NCBI RefSeq assembly: GCF_029277445.1
Contig: NZ_CP119566.1
Coordinates: 2,482,001-2,546,000, forward strand
From: Pararhizobium qamdonense
GTDB lineage: Bacteria; Pseudomonadota; Alphaproteobacteria; Rhizobiales; Rhizobiaceae
Direction: 5' to 3'
DNA: 64,000 bases
The notes under the pieces: model-generated
Databases searched by the model: none
Told to the model about the DNA's origin: nothing
What the model saw: only the letters and a program-made list of their open reading frames with translations
Position numbers and translations under genes: made by a program
In this document: in pieces, positions 8,124-18,221 of the stretch
Numbering within the stretch: the first letter of the stretch is position 1
How the letters are laid out: each line of letters begins with the position of its first letter

Positions 8124-9515
8124 TCAGGAAGGGCTGATCATCGTTTCGGGGCGCACCGCCGCGTCGAACTCGGCATCGGTGACGTAACCGCCGCCGACGG
8201 CTTCTTCGCGCAGCGTCGTGCCGTTCTTATGGGCAGTCTTGGCGATCTTGGCAGCATTGTCATAGCCGATCTTCGGGGCAAGCGCCGTGACGAGCATCAG
8301 CGAGCGGTCGAGGGCCGCCTTGATATTGTCTTCGCGCGCCTCGATGCCGACGACGCAATTGTCGGTGAAGGAGACCACGGCATCGGAGAGCAGCTGGACC
8401 GACTGCAGGAAGTTATAGGCCATCAGCGGGTTGTAGACATTGAGCTCGAAATGGCCCTGGCTGCCGGCGAAGGTGAGGGCGGCATTGTTGCCAAAGACCT
8501 GGACGCAGACCTGCGTCAGCGCTTCGCACTGGGTGGGGTTGACCTTGCCCGGCATGATCGACGAGCCCGGCTCGTTTTCCGGCAGCGACAGTTCGCCAAG
8601 GCCGGAGCGCGGGCCGGAGCCGAGGAAGCGGATATCGTTGGCGATCTTGAAAAGGGCGGCTGCGCCCGAATTGATGGCGCCGTGGCTGAACACCATCGAA
8701 TCGTGGGCGGCGAGCGCTTCGAACTTGTTGGGGGCGGTGACGAAGGCGATGCCGGTAATCGCGGCGATCTCCTCGGCGACCTTTTCGGCAAAGCCGATCG
8801 GGGCGTTGAGGCCGGTTCCGACCGCCGTGCCGCCTTGTGCCAGTTCGCAAAGGCCGGGCAGGGTCATTTCGATGCGCTTGATCGAGGAGGCGACCTGGGC
8901 GGCATAGCCGGAGAATTCCTGGCCGAGTGTCAGCGGCGTGGCATCCTGCGTGTGGGTGCGGCCGATCTTGATGATATGGTCGAAGGCCTTCACCTTCGCG
9001 ACGAGCGCGGCATGCAGGTGCTTCAGGGCCGGCAGGAGGTCATGGACGACACGTTCGGCGCAGGCGATGTGCATGGCCGTCGGATAGGTGTCGTTCGACG
9101 ACTGGCTCATGTTGACGTGGTCGTTCGGATGGACGGGCTTCTTTGAGCCCATGACGCCGCCGAGCATTTCGATGGCCCGGTTGGAGATGACTTCATTGGC
9201 GTTCATGTTCGACTGCGTGCCGGAGCCCGTCTGCCAGACGACGAGCGGGAAGTGATCGTTCAGCTTGCCGTCGATGACTTCCTGGGCGGCCGCGATGATC
9301 GCGTTGCCGACGGCCGGGTCAAGGCCCTGCAGTTCCATGTTGGCGCGGGCGGCGGCCTGCTTGACGATCCCCAAGGCGCGCACGATCGACAGCGGCTGCT
9401 TTTCCCAGCCGATCTTGAAATTGCCGAGCGAGCGCTGTGCCTGTGCGCCCCAATAGCGGTCGCTGGCAACGTCGATCGGGCCGAACGTATCTGTTTCCGT
9501 GCGCGTTGAAGTCAT
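8124..9515 (-). CDS. fumC: Class II fumarate hydratase FumC
   Basis: Iron-independent fumarase interconverting fumarate and L-malate in the TCA cycle. The 463-residue length is normal. It has the superfamily signature [16 protein letters not shown], the substrate-site motif [11 protein letters not shown], and the [16 protein letters not shown] stretch with the catalytic His. The N-terminus [18 protein letters not shown] is typical. It is transcribed alone and ends in an intrinsic terminator. Confidence 0.97.
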   Translation of the reverse strand: MTSTRTETDTFGPIDVASDRYWGAQAQRSLGNFKIGWEKQPLSIVRALGIVKQAAARANMELQGLDPAVGNAIIAAAQEVIDGKLNDHFPLVVWQTGSGTQSNMNANEVISNRAIEMLGGVMGSKKPVHPNDHVNMSQSSNDTYPTAMHIACAERVVHDLLPALKHLHAALVAKVKAFDHIIKIGRTHTQDATPLTLGQEFSGYAAQVASSIKRIEMTLPGLCELAQGGTAVGTGLNAPIGFAEKVAEEIAAITGIAFVTAPNKFEALAAHDSMVFSHGAINSGAAALFKIANDIRFLGSGPRSGLGELSLPENEPGSSIMPGKVNPTQCEALTQVCVQVFGNNAALTFAGSQGHFELNVYNPLMAYNFLQSVQLLSDAVVSFTDNCVVGIEAREDNIKAALDRSLMLVTALAPKIGYDNAAKIAKTAHKNGTTLREEAVGGGYVTDAEFDAAVRPETMISPS

Positions 9516-10078
9516 CTGAAATCCCTGCTTTCGTCATGCGGTGGAGGACCGGGGCGGTTTCAAGGCCGGGCGGTTGACACCGGAAGGTGGATTTTGCCGC
9601 CGGGTGCGGCGGTCTAAAGCTGTGATGCGGTTCTCTCTGGCCCAGGTGCCCGGTGCTTGTAAAGAGGTTGTGAGGGCGGGCGCCATGCTACAATCGTTTA
9701 AAATATCATCCCGCCGGTCTTTCGGGTGGCTGCGCGTGGAGATGGCTATTCGCCGCACCTCCCGCACGCCTGCCTGTGCCTTTTCAGACACAAGTGCCGG
9801 GATAGTTTTCCGGGCATTCTCAGCAGTTTTTATGCGGCAAGCCGATTTTCTCGCATTGTTGAAAAATAATGCAAGGATTTCAAATTTTTGGATGTCCTCG
9901 TCCGTCTTCTTCATGCAGGCGCTCTCACAGATTTGTGACGGTCTGCGCGGGTCTTGCCAGCTGGCCGTTTCCTTTTCATTCACCATCCTTTCTTATAAGT
10001 ACGAAAGCCTGGTGACATGACGGAGCATCAGGCGCGAACCGCTGGTGGCGGCAATGCGATACGGGGACGAGTGAGCCA
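9516..10078. other. 563-bp intergenic region with no convincing gene
   Basis: The divergent fumC and L,D-transpeptidase promoters must lie here. Open frames of 150-159 codons exist on both strands over the same bases, but neither translation looks like a folded protein, neither has a good ribosome-binding site, and they are mutually exclusive. I see no terminator, tRNA or repeat. Confidence 0.6.
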
Positions 10079-11956
10079 ATGAAGTTGATGAAGACTGCTG
10101 CGATCGTGACACTGATGACCGGGTGCGCGTTTGCCTCTCTCGGTGTGCACAATGCCGAAGCGCTGACCCTCATGGATCTTTTCCGCAAGAAGAGGCCGGT
10201 TGCCGAGGAATACCAGCCATTGCCGGGTGTCGAGCAGGCACAGCCCGTGCAGAAACAGGCGGCACGGCCGCTGCCCAAGGTGACGTCGCCGCAATATTAT
10301 ACCTATAAGGCCGAGCCGCTGCGCCGGATCGCCACGGCAAAGCTCGTCGATCCCGTAGTGACCGGTTCCGTCAGTACCGACGTTTCGGCAACGGCGCCGG
10401 TGGACGCGCCAGCCGGTGCGCGCCAGTTTCTTCCAGACGTCACCGCTTATGCTCCGGCCGATATCGCCAAGGCGGTCGAGGCTTTTTACACGGGCCGCGA
10501 CGGCTTCGTCTGGATCGACGGCGAAGCGCCGAATGCAGCCGCCAAAGCGGCGCTGACTGTTTTGGGGCAGGCGGCAAGCGTCGGTCTTGATCCGCAGGAC
10601 TATGCCGTCACGGTTCCATCCGATATGTTCGACCGCAACGACATGCCCGCGCGCGAAAAGGCGCTGGTCGAGTTCGAAATCCAGCTGTCTGCCGCAACGC
10701 TCACCTATATTGCCGACACGGTGCGGGGCCGCATCGATCCGAACAAGATTTCCGGCTATCACGATTTCAAGCGCAAGGACGTCAACCTCACCGGCAAGAT
10801 GGAGAATATCGCCAGAAGCCATGATGTGGCCGCCTATCTGAATTCGCAGACGCCGACCGGTGTCGAATTTCAGGCGCTGAAGCGCGAACTGGCGGCCCTT
10901 CAGGCCGAGAGCGGCGATGCACCTCGGATTGCGATTGCGCCGGGCACCTTGTTGAAGCCAGGGATCAGCAATCCGGAACTGGCCAATGTGGTCGCTGCCA
11001 TCCGCGCCAAGGGCTCGGATGCGCTGAAGGTCGAACACGCGCTGACGCTGTCGGCCTATCAGGGCACCCCGGACTATACGCCGGACCTGGTGGCGCTGGT
11101 CGAAGGTTTTCAGAAGGAACATGGCCTGACGCCTGACGGTGTCGTCGGCAAGGCGTCGATCCGCCTGCTCACGGGTGGCGACACGACGGAAAGCAAGGCC
11201 GCCAAGGTGCGGATCGCCATGGAGCAGGCCCGCTGGCTTCCGGGCGATCTCGGTAGCCGCTATGTGTTCATCAATCAGCCCGCCTTCATGGTCTATTACC
11301 ACGATCAGGGTGCCGAGCAGTTTGCCATGCGCGTGGTCGTCGGCTCCAAGGCGCACCAGACATTCTTCTTCCAGGACGAGATCCAGACCGTCGAATTCAA
11401 TCCCTATTGGGGCGTACCGCAGTCGATCATCATCAATGAGATGCTACCCAAGCTGCGCAACGATCCCGGTTATCTCGACCGCCTCGGCTACCAGGTGGAA
11501 GTGAAGGGACGGCCGGTTTCATCCTACGACGTCAACTGGAACGGCTCGACCGCCGGTGTCGCCGTGCGCCAGCCGCCAAGCAGCGACAATGCGCTGGGCG
11601 AGTTGAAGATCCTGTTCCCGAATGCGCATGCCATCTACATGCACGACACACCGTCAAAGAGCTTCTTCAAGAAGGACGACCGGGCGCTGAGCCATGGCTG
11701 CGTACGTCTGGCCGATCCGCGCAAGATGGCGGCAGCCGTGCTTGGAACGACGGTCGAGGATGTCGGCAAGCAGATTGCCGGTGGCCGCAACAAGGGCGTG
11801 TCGGTTCCGGAGAAAATCCCTGTCTACGTGGCCTATTTTACCGCATGGCCGAACAAGGACGGTACGGTCGAATATTTCCACGATGTCTATGATCGCGACA
11901 TGTATATGGACCGCGCCCTTGAGGCCACTCGCCTGGCCCGCCGCGCCGAGGGGTGA
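10079..11956 (+). CDS. L,D-transpeptidase (YcbB/LdtD-like) with peptidoglycan-binding domain
   Basis: A 625-residue exported enzyme that forms 3-3 cross-links in peptidoglycan, the main cross-link type of polar-growing Rhizobiales. A signal peptide covers about residues 1-29 (ending in AEA). A scaffold domain at about 125-310 includes the YIADTVRGRIDPNKIS segment typical of the YcbB family. A peptidoglycan-binding motif lies near 345-370 (LVEGFQKEHGLTPDGVVG), and the YkuD catalytic domain has the nucleophile motif SHGCVRL near 540. The start follows GAGCCA closely, with no better site nearby. Confidence 0.92.
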   Translation: MKLMKTAAIVTLMTGCAFASLGVHNAEALTLMDLFRKKRPVAEEYQPLPGVEQAQPVQKQAARPLPKVTSPQYYTYKAEPLRRIATAKLVDPVVTGSVSTDVSATAPVDAPAGARQFLPDVTAYAPADIAKAVEAFYTGRDGFVWIDGEAPNAAAKAALTVLGQAASVGLDPQDYAVTVPSDMFDRNDMPAREKALVEFEIQLSAATLTYIADTVRGRIDPNKISGYHDFKRKDVNLTGKMENIARSHDVAAYLNSQTPTGVEFQALKRELAALQAESGDAPRIAIAPGTLLKPGISNPELANVVAAIRAKGSDALKVEHALTLSAYQGTPDYTPDLVALVEGFQKEHGLTPDGVVGKASIRLLTGGDTTESKAAKVRIAMEQARWLPGDLGSRYVFINQPAFMVYYHDQGAEQFAMRVVVGSKAHQTFFFQDEIQTVEFNPYWGVPQSIIINEMLPKLRNDPGYLDRLGYQVEVKGRPVSSYDVNWNGSTAGVAVRQPPSSDNALGELKILFPNAHAIYMHDTPSKSFFKKDDRALSHGCVRLADPRKMAAAVLGTTVEDVGKQIAGGRNKGVSVPEKIPVYVAYFTAWPNKDGTVEYFHDVYDRDMYMDRALEATRLARRAEG

Positions 11957-11972
11957 GACGTTTGATCCGTTC

Positions 11973-11999
11973 CTGAAGCCGGTGTTGAGCCGGCTTCAG
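11973..11999. terminator. Strong hairpin between convergent L,D-transpeptidase and gph genes
   Basis: A perfect 10-bp stem (CTGAAGCCGG/CCGGCTTCAG) has a 7-nt loop. Neither side has a U-tract, so efficient Rho-independent termination is uncertain; it may act with Rho or protect 3' ends. Confidence 0.5.
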
Positions 12000-12006
12000 A
12001 TCAACA

Positions 12007-12684
12007 TCACGTCCGTGCGATCAGGCGTTCGATCAAAGCCGGGGTCAGTTCGTCGAAATGGCGGATAATGATATCGGGCTGAAGACTTTCGATGGGCACG
12101 TCGGAATAGCCGAAGGGAACGCCGATCGAGCGGATGGAGGCGTTCCTGGCGACGAGAATATCGTTGAGGCTATCGCCGATCATGACGGACTTTTCCGGTG
12201 ATCCACCGGCAAGGCGGATGGTCGATAGCAGATGTTCGGCATCGGGCTTGCGAACCGGAAAGGTATCGCCGCCGGTGATGGCGGCGAAGCGGGACGCCAG
12301 GCCCAGGCCCTCGAGCAGGCTTTTTGCCAGCATTTCCAGCTTGTTGGTGCAGACGGCGAGCGTATAGCCCGCGTCGGTGAGACGGTCCATGGCGGTCACG
12401 ACGCCCGGATAGGGGAACGAATCGCCCGGCATCGAACCATGATAGAAATCGATGAATTCTTTCATCTGCCAGTCCAGATCCGTGCTGGAGAGTGTCTGGC
12501 CGCGCAATGTGAACGTGCGCTCGATCATCGCCTTGGCGCCGTGGCCGACGAGATGGGTGAGGTCGTCATAGGTCACTGGCGCGAGCCCGGCTTGCGTGAC
12601 GGCATGGTTGAGGCTTGCGACCAGATCGGGTGCTGTATCGACGAGGGTTCCATCAAGATCAAAGACGACAACGGATGCGGACAC
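12007..12684 (-). CDS. gph: Phosphoglycolate phosphatase (HAD superfamily)
   Basis: HAD hydrolase that removes phosphate from 2-phosphoglycolate. HAD motif I is VFDLDGTLVDT, motif II lies in AVCTNK, and motif III/IV in RKPDAEHLL and MIGDSLNDI. The length of 225 residues is normal. The start is GTG 12684, with AGAGG five bases upstream and the motif beginning at once; longer in-frame extensions to 12930 would run through the rpiA leader and start. It is divergent from rpiA. Confidence 0.93.
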   Translation of the reverse strand: MSASVVVFDLDGTLVDTAPDLVASLNHAVTQAGLAPVTYDDLTHLVGHGAKAMIERTFTLRGQTLSSTDLDWQMKEFIDFYHGSMPGDSFPYPGVVTAMDRLTDAGYTLAVCTNKLEMLAKSLLEGLGLASRFAAITGGDTFPVRKPDAEHLLSTIRLAGGSPEKSVMIGDSLNDILVARNASIRSIGVPFGYSDVPIESLQPDIIIRHFDELTPALIERLIART

Positions 12685-12904
12685 TGGAACCTCTTGAAAT
12701 TGGGGAAAAATCTTGCCATCCGGGTAGGCGAAGCGGGCGGGAAAAGCAATCGCAACTTTCTGCGGTGGCGCCGGTTTGCTTTTGCATTCTGGCCGCCATG
12801 GGGGCTTTTGTTTGGTGTTGCAGCCGTGTAAACGTCTCAACGGAACGAAGCGGCGGCAGGTTTTACCGTCGCCCACCGGTGCGTTTTTGGGGAGATTGCG
12901 GCGC

Positions 12905-13597
12905 ATGGACGCCCGTGAAATGAAGATCAAGGCTGCTGCGGCAGCGCTCGACTATGTCGAAGACGGCATGCGGCTTGGGATCGGCACCGGCTCGACGGCG
13001 GAAGAATTCGTCCGTCTGCTCGCCGAAAAGGTGGCGTCCGGCTTCAGGGTCGAGGGTGTGCCGACATCGGAGCGCACGGCTCGGCTTTGCCTGGAACTGG
13101 GCGTGCCGCTGAAATCGCTCGAGGACCTTCCCGAACTTGACCTGACGATCGACGGCGCCGACGAAGTGGATCCGCAGCTGCGTCTGATCAAGGGCGGCGG
13201 CGGTGCGCTTTTGCGGGAAAAGATTGTCGCCTGCGCGTCGGCGCGGATGATCGTCATCGCCGATGAAACGAAGGTGGTCGAAACACTCGGCGCGTTCAAG
13301 CTGCCGATCGAGGTCAACTCGTTCGGCCTGGGCGCCACGCGTATCGCCGTTGAAAAGCTGGCCGCGCGGCACGGACTTTCCGGCGAGATCAGCGTGCGCG
13401 CGTCCGGCGACGGGCCGTTCATGACCGACGGCGGACATCTCATTCTGGACGCATCTTTTGGCCGCATTCCTGATGCAGATGCGCTGGCACGCGAATTGAA
13501 CGCCATTCCCGGCGTTGTCGAACACGGACTTTTCATCGGCATCGCATCTCTGGCCATCATCGCCGGTCCGGCGGGGGCGAGGGTGATGACGGTTTGA
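12905..13597 (+). CDS. rpiA: Ribose-5-phosphate isomerase A
   Basis: Interconverts ribose 5-phosphate and ribulose 5-phosphate in the pentose phosphate pathway. The 230-residue protein has the phosphate-binding [11 protein letters not shown], the catalytic-site stretch [20 protein letters not shown] and the LLREKIVA helix. ATG 12905 is chosen because GGGGAG lies about ten bases upstream and the longer frame overlaps the gph promoter region. Downstream come a DUF2059 gene and gor. Confidence 0.96.
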   Translation: MDAREMKIKAAAAALDYVEDGMRLGIGTGSTAEEFVRLLAEKVASGFRVEGVPTSERTARLCLELGVPLKSLEDLPELDLTIDGADEVDPQLRLIKGGGGALLREKIVACASARMIVIADETKVVETLGAFKLPIEVNSFGLGATRIAVEKLAARHGLSGEISVRASGDGPFMTDGGHLILDASFGRIPDADALARELNAIPGVVEHGLFIGIASLAIIAGPAGARVMTV

Positions 13598-13795
13598 CCA
13601 GCTGCGGCCGGGCCGCGTGAGGCTTGTGGCTGTGGCCGCGTGAGACTTGCGGCCGTGGCCGTGCAGGATTGTTGCAGCGGGCCGCCGGCCGGACTTGTCC
13701 GGTGCAGTGGCGGCCGCTTTAAATTTGAATTATGCAAGGGTTCGCAGATACAAGGCGGGCGCAACCCGGCATCAACTGACAGGAGCGTTACAGAC

Positions 13796-14347
13796 ATGAT
13801 GAATTTCGCAGGTCTCGGCCGTACAGTGGCTGCAACGGCCATTATCCTTTCCGCCGTTATGGTCCCCACGCTGCGGGCGCAGGACGTGACGGACGACCAG
13901 ATCAAGGCCGCACGCGCCGCTATCGCCGCCATCAACGCCACCAGCGGTTTCGACAATATCCTGCCGGGTCTCGCCGAACGCCTGAAGACGACGCTCATCC
14001 AGTCCTCGCCGAACTATGAGGACCTGATCTCCAAGACGGTTGATGCCAAGGCGCTCGAACTGGCTGCCCGGCGTGGCGATCTGGAGCGCGAAGCGGCGAC
14101 CATCTACGCCAAGACCTTTTCCGTCGAACAGTTGAACGCAATCACCGCATTCTACACGTCCGATGCCGGCAAGAAGCTTCTGAACGACGGCCCGATCGCC
14201 TCGCGCGAACTGGTCAAGGCCGCCAATATCTGGGGGGCCGGCATTTCCCGCGATCTGAACGCGGCTGCAACCAAGGAACTGAGCGCGACGCTCGGCGCCG
14301 GCCAGCAGCCGGCCGATGGCGCAGCGCCGGCGACGCCTGCCCAATAA
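13796..14347 (+). CDS. DUF2059 exported protein
   Basis: A 183-residue periplasmic protein of unknown function. A signal peptide covers about residues 1-28 (ending in LRA), followed by the DUF2059 domain: two amphipathic helix pairs with the conserved FSVEQLNAITAFYTSDAGKKLL motif. The C-terminal 20 residues are Ala/Pro-rich and probably disordered. The start at 13796 has AGGAGCG eight bases upstream; the longer frame from 13640 lacks a signal peptide. It lies between rpiA and gor and ends in an intrinsic terminator. Confidence 0.87.
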   Translation: MMNFAGLGRTVAATAIILSAVMVPTLRAQDVTDDQIKAARAAIAAINATSGFDNILPGLAERLKTTLIQSSPNYEDLISKTVDAKALELAARRGDLEREAATIYAKTFSVEQLNAITAFYTSDAGKKLLNDGPIASRELVKAANIWGAGISRDLNAAATKELSATLGAGQQPADGAAPATPAQ

Positions 14348-14393
14348 GACGCCGCCGCCGGTTCCCGGCAGTGATTGTCACGACGATTTGCTG

Positions 14394-14417
14394 AAGCCCG
14401 GGTCATTCCGGGCTTTT
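14394..14417 (+). terminator. Intrinsic terminator after the DUF2059 gene
   Basis: An 8-bp perfect stem (AAGCCCGG/CCGGGCTT) with a 6-nt loop runs into TTTT, then CATTTT. It separates the rpiA/DUF2059 side from gor. Confidence 0.85.
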
Positions 14418-14529
14418 CATTTTGGTGGCTGCCACCCTATATCACCTTCACACATCACACGGTGGAATCGCCGGTCTTGCCCCGCGCTCCGCCTTCCTTC
14501 GCATATGACCCGGCCGGGAGTATCTCATC

Positions 14530-15921
14530 ATGGCTTCTTTCGATTATGACCTCTTCGTTATTGGCGGCGGTTCCGGCGGTGTGCGCAGCGGCCGGCTTGC
14601 CGCGTCCATGGGCAAGAAGGTGGCGATCGCCGAAGAGTTCCGCTATGGCGGCACCTGCGTGATCCGCGGCTGCGTGCCGAAGAAGCTCTATGTCTACGCC
14701 TCGCAATTTGCCGAGCATTTCGAGGATGCCGCAGGGTTTGGCTGGACCGTCGGTGAAAGCACGTTCGACTGGAAGAAACTGGTTGCGGCGAAAGACAAGG
14801 AAATCACCCGGCTGGAGGGTCTCTACCAGAAGGGGCTGGCCAATGCCGGCGCTGAAATCCTGCACACCAGGGCAGAACTGACCGGACCGAACACGATCAA
14901 GCTGCTCGACAGCGGCAAAACCGTCACGGCCGAGCGTATCGTCATTGCCGTTGGCGGTCATCCGACACCACATGAGGCGCTGCCGGGCCATGAGCTTTGC
15001 ATCAGCTCCAACGAAGCTTTCGATCTGCCGGAACTGCCGAAATCGATCGTGATTGCCGGCGGCGGTTATATCGCCGTCGAATTCGCCAATATCTTCCATG
15101 GCCTCGGCGTCGAGACGACGCTGATCTATCGCGGCAAGGAAATCCTGTCGCGCTTCGACCAGGACATGCGGCGCGGCCTGCATGTGGCAATGGAACAGAA
15201 GGGTATCCGCATCCTTTGCGAGGACCTGATTCAGTCCGTCACCAAAAATGCCGAGGGCAGGCTGGTGGCCGAGACGATGAAACATGGTGCCTTGACCGCA
15301 GACCAGGTGATGCTGGCGCTTGGGCGCGTGCCGAACACCACGGGGCTTGGCCTTGAGGCGGCCGGTGTGACCGTCAACGAACGCGGCGCAATCGTCATCG
15401 ACGCATTTTCGCGCACCAGCGCGCCCGGCATCTATGCGCTGGGTGACGTGACCGACCGCGTGCAGCTGACGCCGGTGGCGATCCACGAGGCGATGTGCTT
15501 CATCGAGACCGAGTACAAGGGCAACCCGACGTCTCCCGATCATGATCTGATCGCCACCGCCGTCTTCTCGCAGCCGGAAATCGGCACGGTGGGCCTGTCG
15601 GAAGAGGATGCCTCAAAGAAATTCGAGGACCTCGAAGTGTACCGCGCCGAATTCCGGCCGATGAAGGCGACCCTTTCGGGACGCGGCGAAAAAACCATCA
15701 TGAAGCTGATCGTCAACGCTGCAGACCGTAAGGTTCTGGGTGCGCATATTCTGGGCCACGAGGCCGGCGAAATGGCGCAATTGCTTGGAATTACGCTGAA
15801 AGCCGGTTGCACAAAGGACGATTTCGACCGGACCATGGCGGTGCACCCGACGGCGTCGGAAGAGCTTGTAACCATGTACAATCCGAGCTACCGGATCAAG
15901 AACGGCGAGCGGATCGGCTAG
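14530..15921 (+). CDS. gor: Glutathione-disulfide reductase
   Basis: FAD enzyme that reduces glutathione disulfide with NADPH. The FAD-binding motif is GGGSGGVRSGRLAA near residue 11. The redox-active disulfide is GGTCVIRGCVPKK, whose C-x4-C spacing and GCVPKK match glutathione reductase. The NAD(P)-binding motif is AGGGYIAVEFANIFHGLG, and the C-terminal dimer interface carries the active-site base in TMAVHPTASEE. The length of 463 is normal. A terminator lies upstream, so it probably has its own promoter. Confidence 0.96.
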   Translation: MASFDYDLFVIGGGSGGVRSGRLAASMGKKVAIAEEFRYGGTCVIRGCVPKKLYVYASQFAEHFEDAAGFGWTVGESTFDWKKLVAAKDKEITRLEGLYQKGLANAGAEILHTRAELTGPNTIKLLDSGKTVTAERIVIAVGGHPTPHEALPGHELCISSNEAFDLPELPKSIVIAGGGYIAVEFANIFHGLGVETTLIYRGKEILSRFDQDMRRGLHVAMEQKGIRILCEDLIQSVTKNAEGRLVAETMKHGALTADQVMLALGRVPNTTGLGLEAAGVTVNERGAIVIDAFSRTSAPGIYALGDVTDRVQLTPVAIHEAMCFIETEYKGNPTSPDHDLIATAVFSQPEIGTVGLSEEDASKKFEDLEVYRAEFRPMKATLSGRGEKTIMKLIVNAADRKVLGAHILGHEAGEMAQLLGITLKAGCTKDDFDRTMAVHPTASEELVTMYNPSYRIKNGERIG

Positions 15922-16199
15922 GGCGGCGGCCTCTTCCGCCATACGCATGGCACTATAGGGGGCAGTGTGCGTTGGAGGCTCGGCGCACTTTGCTGGCACA
16001 ATGGCTTTGCAATCCCCATGTTAACGTTTATAAGCCCGCATCCGCAAAATCGCCGCTTTCCGGAAAGGAAAGGCTGCGGTTCAGGAATTGTGCCGTTGAT
16101 ACGCGGTTCAAAACCGGTTTCAGGCGGCATTGCCCGGAGGGGATCCGGTGATGCGACTGCTGCTGCGGCGGACCTTGCGCAAGAGAACAGGTGATCGAC

Positions 16200-17573
16200 A
16201 TGGTACAGAATTGGACCCCGAACAGCTGGCGGCAGAAGCCCATCCAGCAGGTGCCGGATTTTCCGGATATGGCAGCGCTTGCAGCCGCAGAAGCGCAGCT
16301 CGCGACCTATCCGCCGCTGGTTTTTGCCGGTGAGGCACGCCGCCTCAAGAGCCAGCTCGCCAATGTTTCGGAAGGCAAGGGTTTTCTCCTGCAGGGCGGC
16401 GATTGCGCCGAGAGCTTTGCCGAGCATGGCGCGGACACGATCCGCGACTTCTTCCGCGCTTTCCTGCAGATGGCTGTCGTGCTGACCTTCGGCGCGCAGC
16501 AGCCTGTGGTCAAGGTCGGCCGCATTGCCGGCCAGTTCGCCAAGCCGCGCTCCTCCAATATCGAGAAGCAGGGCGATATCGAGCTGCCGAGCTATCGTGG
16601 TGACATCATCAACGGTATCGAATTCACCGAAAAGGCCCGAATTCCGGACCCCGAGCGCCAGATCATGGCTTACCGCCAGTCGGCGGCGACGCTCAACCTT
16701 CTGCGCGCCTTCGCGATGGGCGGCTATGCCAATCTCGACAACGTGCACCAGTGGATGCTCGGTTTCGTCAAGGAAAGCCCGCAGGCCGAGCGCTACCGCA
16801 AGCTCGCTGACCGCATTTCCGAAACCATGGATTTCATGAAGGCGATTGGCATTACGCCGGAAACCAATCCGAACCTGCGCGAGACCGATTTCTTCACCAG
16901 CCATGAGGCGCTGCTGCTTGGCTACGAGCAGGCGCTGACCCGTGTCGATTCGACCTCGGGCGACTGGTATGCCACATCCGGCCACATGATCTGGATCGGC
17001 GACCGGACGCGCCAGGCCGATCACGCGCATATCGAATATTGCCGTGGTATCAAGAACCCGCTTGGCCTCAAATGCGGTCCGTCGCTGACGGCCGATGGCC
17101 TGATCGAGCTGATCGACCTGCTCAACCCGCAGAACGAAGCCGGCCGTCTGACGCTGATCTGCCGTTTTGGCCATGACAAGGTTGCCGAAAACCTGCCGCG
17201 CCTCATTCGTGCGGTCGAGAAGGAAGGCCGCAAGGTTGTCTGGTCCTGCGATCCGATGCATGGCAACACGATCACGCTCAACAACTACAAGACGCGTCCG
17301 TTCGAGCGGATTTTGTCGGAAGTCGAAAGCTTCTTCCAGATCCACCGCGCAGAGGGCACGCATCCGGGCGGCATCCATATCGAGATGACTGGCAATGACG
17401 TCACGGAATGCACCGGTGGCGCGCGCGCGCTGTCGGGTGCCGATCTCGCCGATCGCTACCACACCCATTGCGATCCGCGCCTCAATGCCGACCAGGCGCT
17501 GGAACTGGCCTTCCTTCTTGCCGAGCGCATGAAGGGCGGCCGCGACGAAAAGCGGATGGTCGTCAACGGCTGA
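16200..17573 (+). CDS. Class II 3-deoxy-7-phosphoheptulonate (DAHP) synthase
   Basis: First enzyme of the shikimate pathway, joining phosphoenolpyruvate and erythrose 4-phosphate. It is the plant/Mycobacterium-like class II form, 457 residues, with QGGDCAESF, the PEP-site [24 protein letters not shown], and the metal ligand stretches CDPMHGN and [15 protein letters not shown]. The start is ATG 16200 (MVQNWTP), preceded by AGGTGA; an in-frame GTG nine bases upstream lies within that site. Feedback regulation cannot be read from the window. Confidence 0.95.
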   Translation: MVQNWTPNSWRQKPIQQVPDFPDMAALAAAEAQLATYPPLVFAGEARRLKSQLANVSEGKGFLLQGGDCAESFAEHGADTIRDFFRAFLQMAVVLTFGAQQPVVKVGRIAGQFAKPRSSNIEKQGDIELPSYRGDIINGIEFTEKARIPDPERQIMAYRQSAATLNLLRAFAMGGYANLDNVHQWMLGFVKESPQAERYRKLADRISETMDFMKAIGITPETNPNLRETDFFTSHEALLLGYEQALTRVDSTSGDWYATSGHMIWIGDRTRQADHAHIEYCRGIKNPLGLKCGPSLTADGLIELIDLLNPQNEAGRLTLICRFGHDKVAENLPRLIRAVEKEGRKVVWSCDPMHGNTITLNNYKTRPFERILSEVESFFQIHRAEGTHPGGIHIEMTGNDVTECTGGARALSGADLADRYHTHCDPRLNADQALELAFLLAERMKGGRDEKRMVVNG

Positions 17574-17692
17574 TCAGCGCGGCTGATAACAGCTTTTTGC
17601 GTATTGAATTTGACAGAACTGGGCTGGCTGGCGAAGCTGGCCCGGTTTTTTCATGCCCGGTTGCGGGGCGCAGACTGTCGAGAGGGATGAGC

Positions 17693-18091
17693 ATGACGGA
17701 TGTCCATACGGGATCTTGCAATTGCGGCGCGGTGCGGCTGCGCACACATGGGCCACTGCGCGCCGTGACCGCCTGCCATTGTTCCCAGTGCCGCAAGCAG
17801 ACCGGGCTTTACTACGCCGCCACCAATGTTGCGGACAGCCACCTGGAGATTGATGGCGCGGAGAACATCACCTGGTATCGCTCCAGCCCGCAAGCCAGGC
17901 GGGGGTTCTGCCGGACATGCGGCTCGGCGCTCATCTGGAAGCGGGACGGCGACGATTATTCATCGATCATGGCCGGAGCCTTCGACACCCCGACCGGCCT
18001 GGCATTCGGCATCCACATCTTCTGTGCCGATAAGGGTGATTTCTACGAAATTGATGATGACCTGCCCAAATTTGCGCAGTCGGATGCCTGA
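17693..18091 (+). CDS. GFA/CENP-V family zinc-binding protein
   Basis: A 132-residue protein of the glutathione-dependent formaldehyde-activating (Gfa)/CENP-V fold. The zinc ligands are visible as GSCNCGAVR, CHCSQCRK and FCRTCGSAL. Many members do not act on formaldehyde, so the substrate is unknown. Two ATGs are close; 17693 has AGAGGG at proper spacing, whereas 17687 abuts it. A palindromic repeat follows the stop directly. Confidence 0.9.
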   Translation: MTDVHTGSCNCGAVRLRTHGPLRAVTACHCSQCRKQTGLYYAATNVADSHLEIDGAENITWYRSSPQARRGFCRTCGSALIWKRDGDDYSSIMAGAFDTPTGLAFGIHIFCADKGDFYEIDDDLPKFAQSDA

Positions 18092-18096
18092 TCTTT

Positions 18097-18214
18097 ACCC
18101 TCCCCTTGAGGGGGAGGGTCGGCACGCAGTGCCGGGGTGGGGTGACTTGTGCGTCCCCCTGACCGTCACCCCCACCCGCAGCGTTGCTGCGACCTCCCCC
18201 CTCAAGGGGGAGGT
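18097..18214. repeat. Palindromic intergenic repeat (REP/RIME-like)
   Basis: About 118 bp between two genes consists of nested inverted repeats: ACCCTCCCC/GGGGAGGGT (18097-18105 with 18111-18119), ACCTCCCCC/GGGGGAGGT (18192-18200 with 18206-18214), and a longer-range pairing of GGGGTGGGGTGAC near 18134-18145 with GTCACCCCCACCC near 18165-18178. The two ends are related to each other in inverted order. It resembles the GC-rich palindromic repeats scattered in rhizobial genomes. No other copy is in the window. Confidence 0.7.
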
Positions 18215-18221
18215 GGGCGTT

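Noticed and set aside
9534..10020. Overlapping open frames of 150-159 codons on both strands between fumC and the L,D-transpeptidase gene
   Set aside because: They cover the same bases, have no good ribosome-binding site, and their composition does not look like a folded protein. A database search for either would be decisive.
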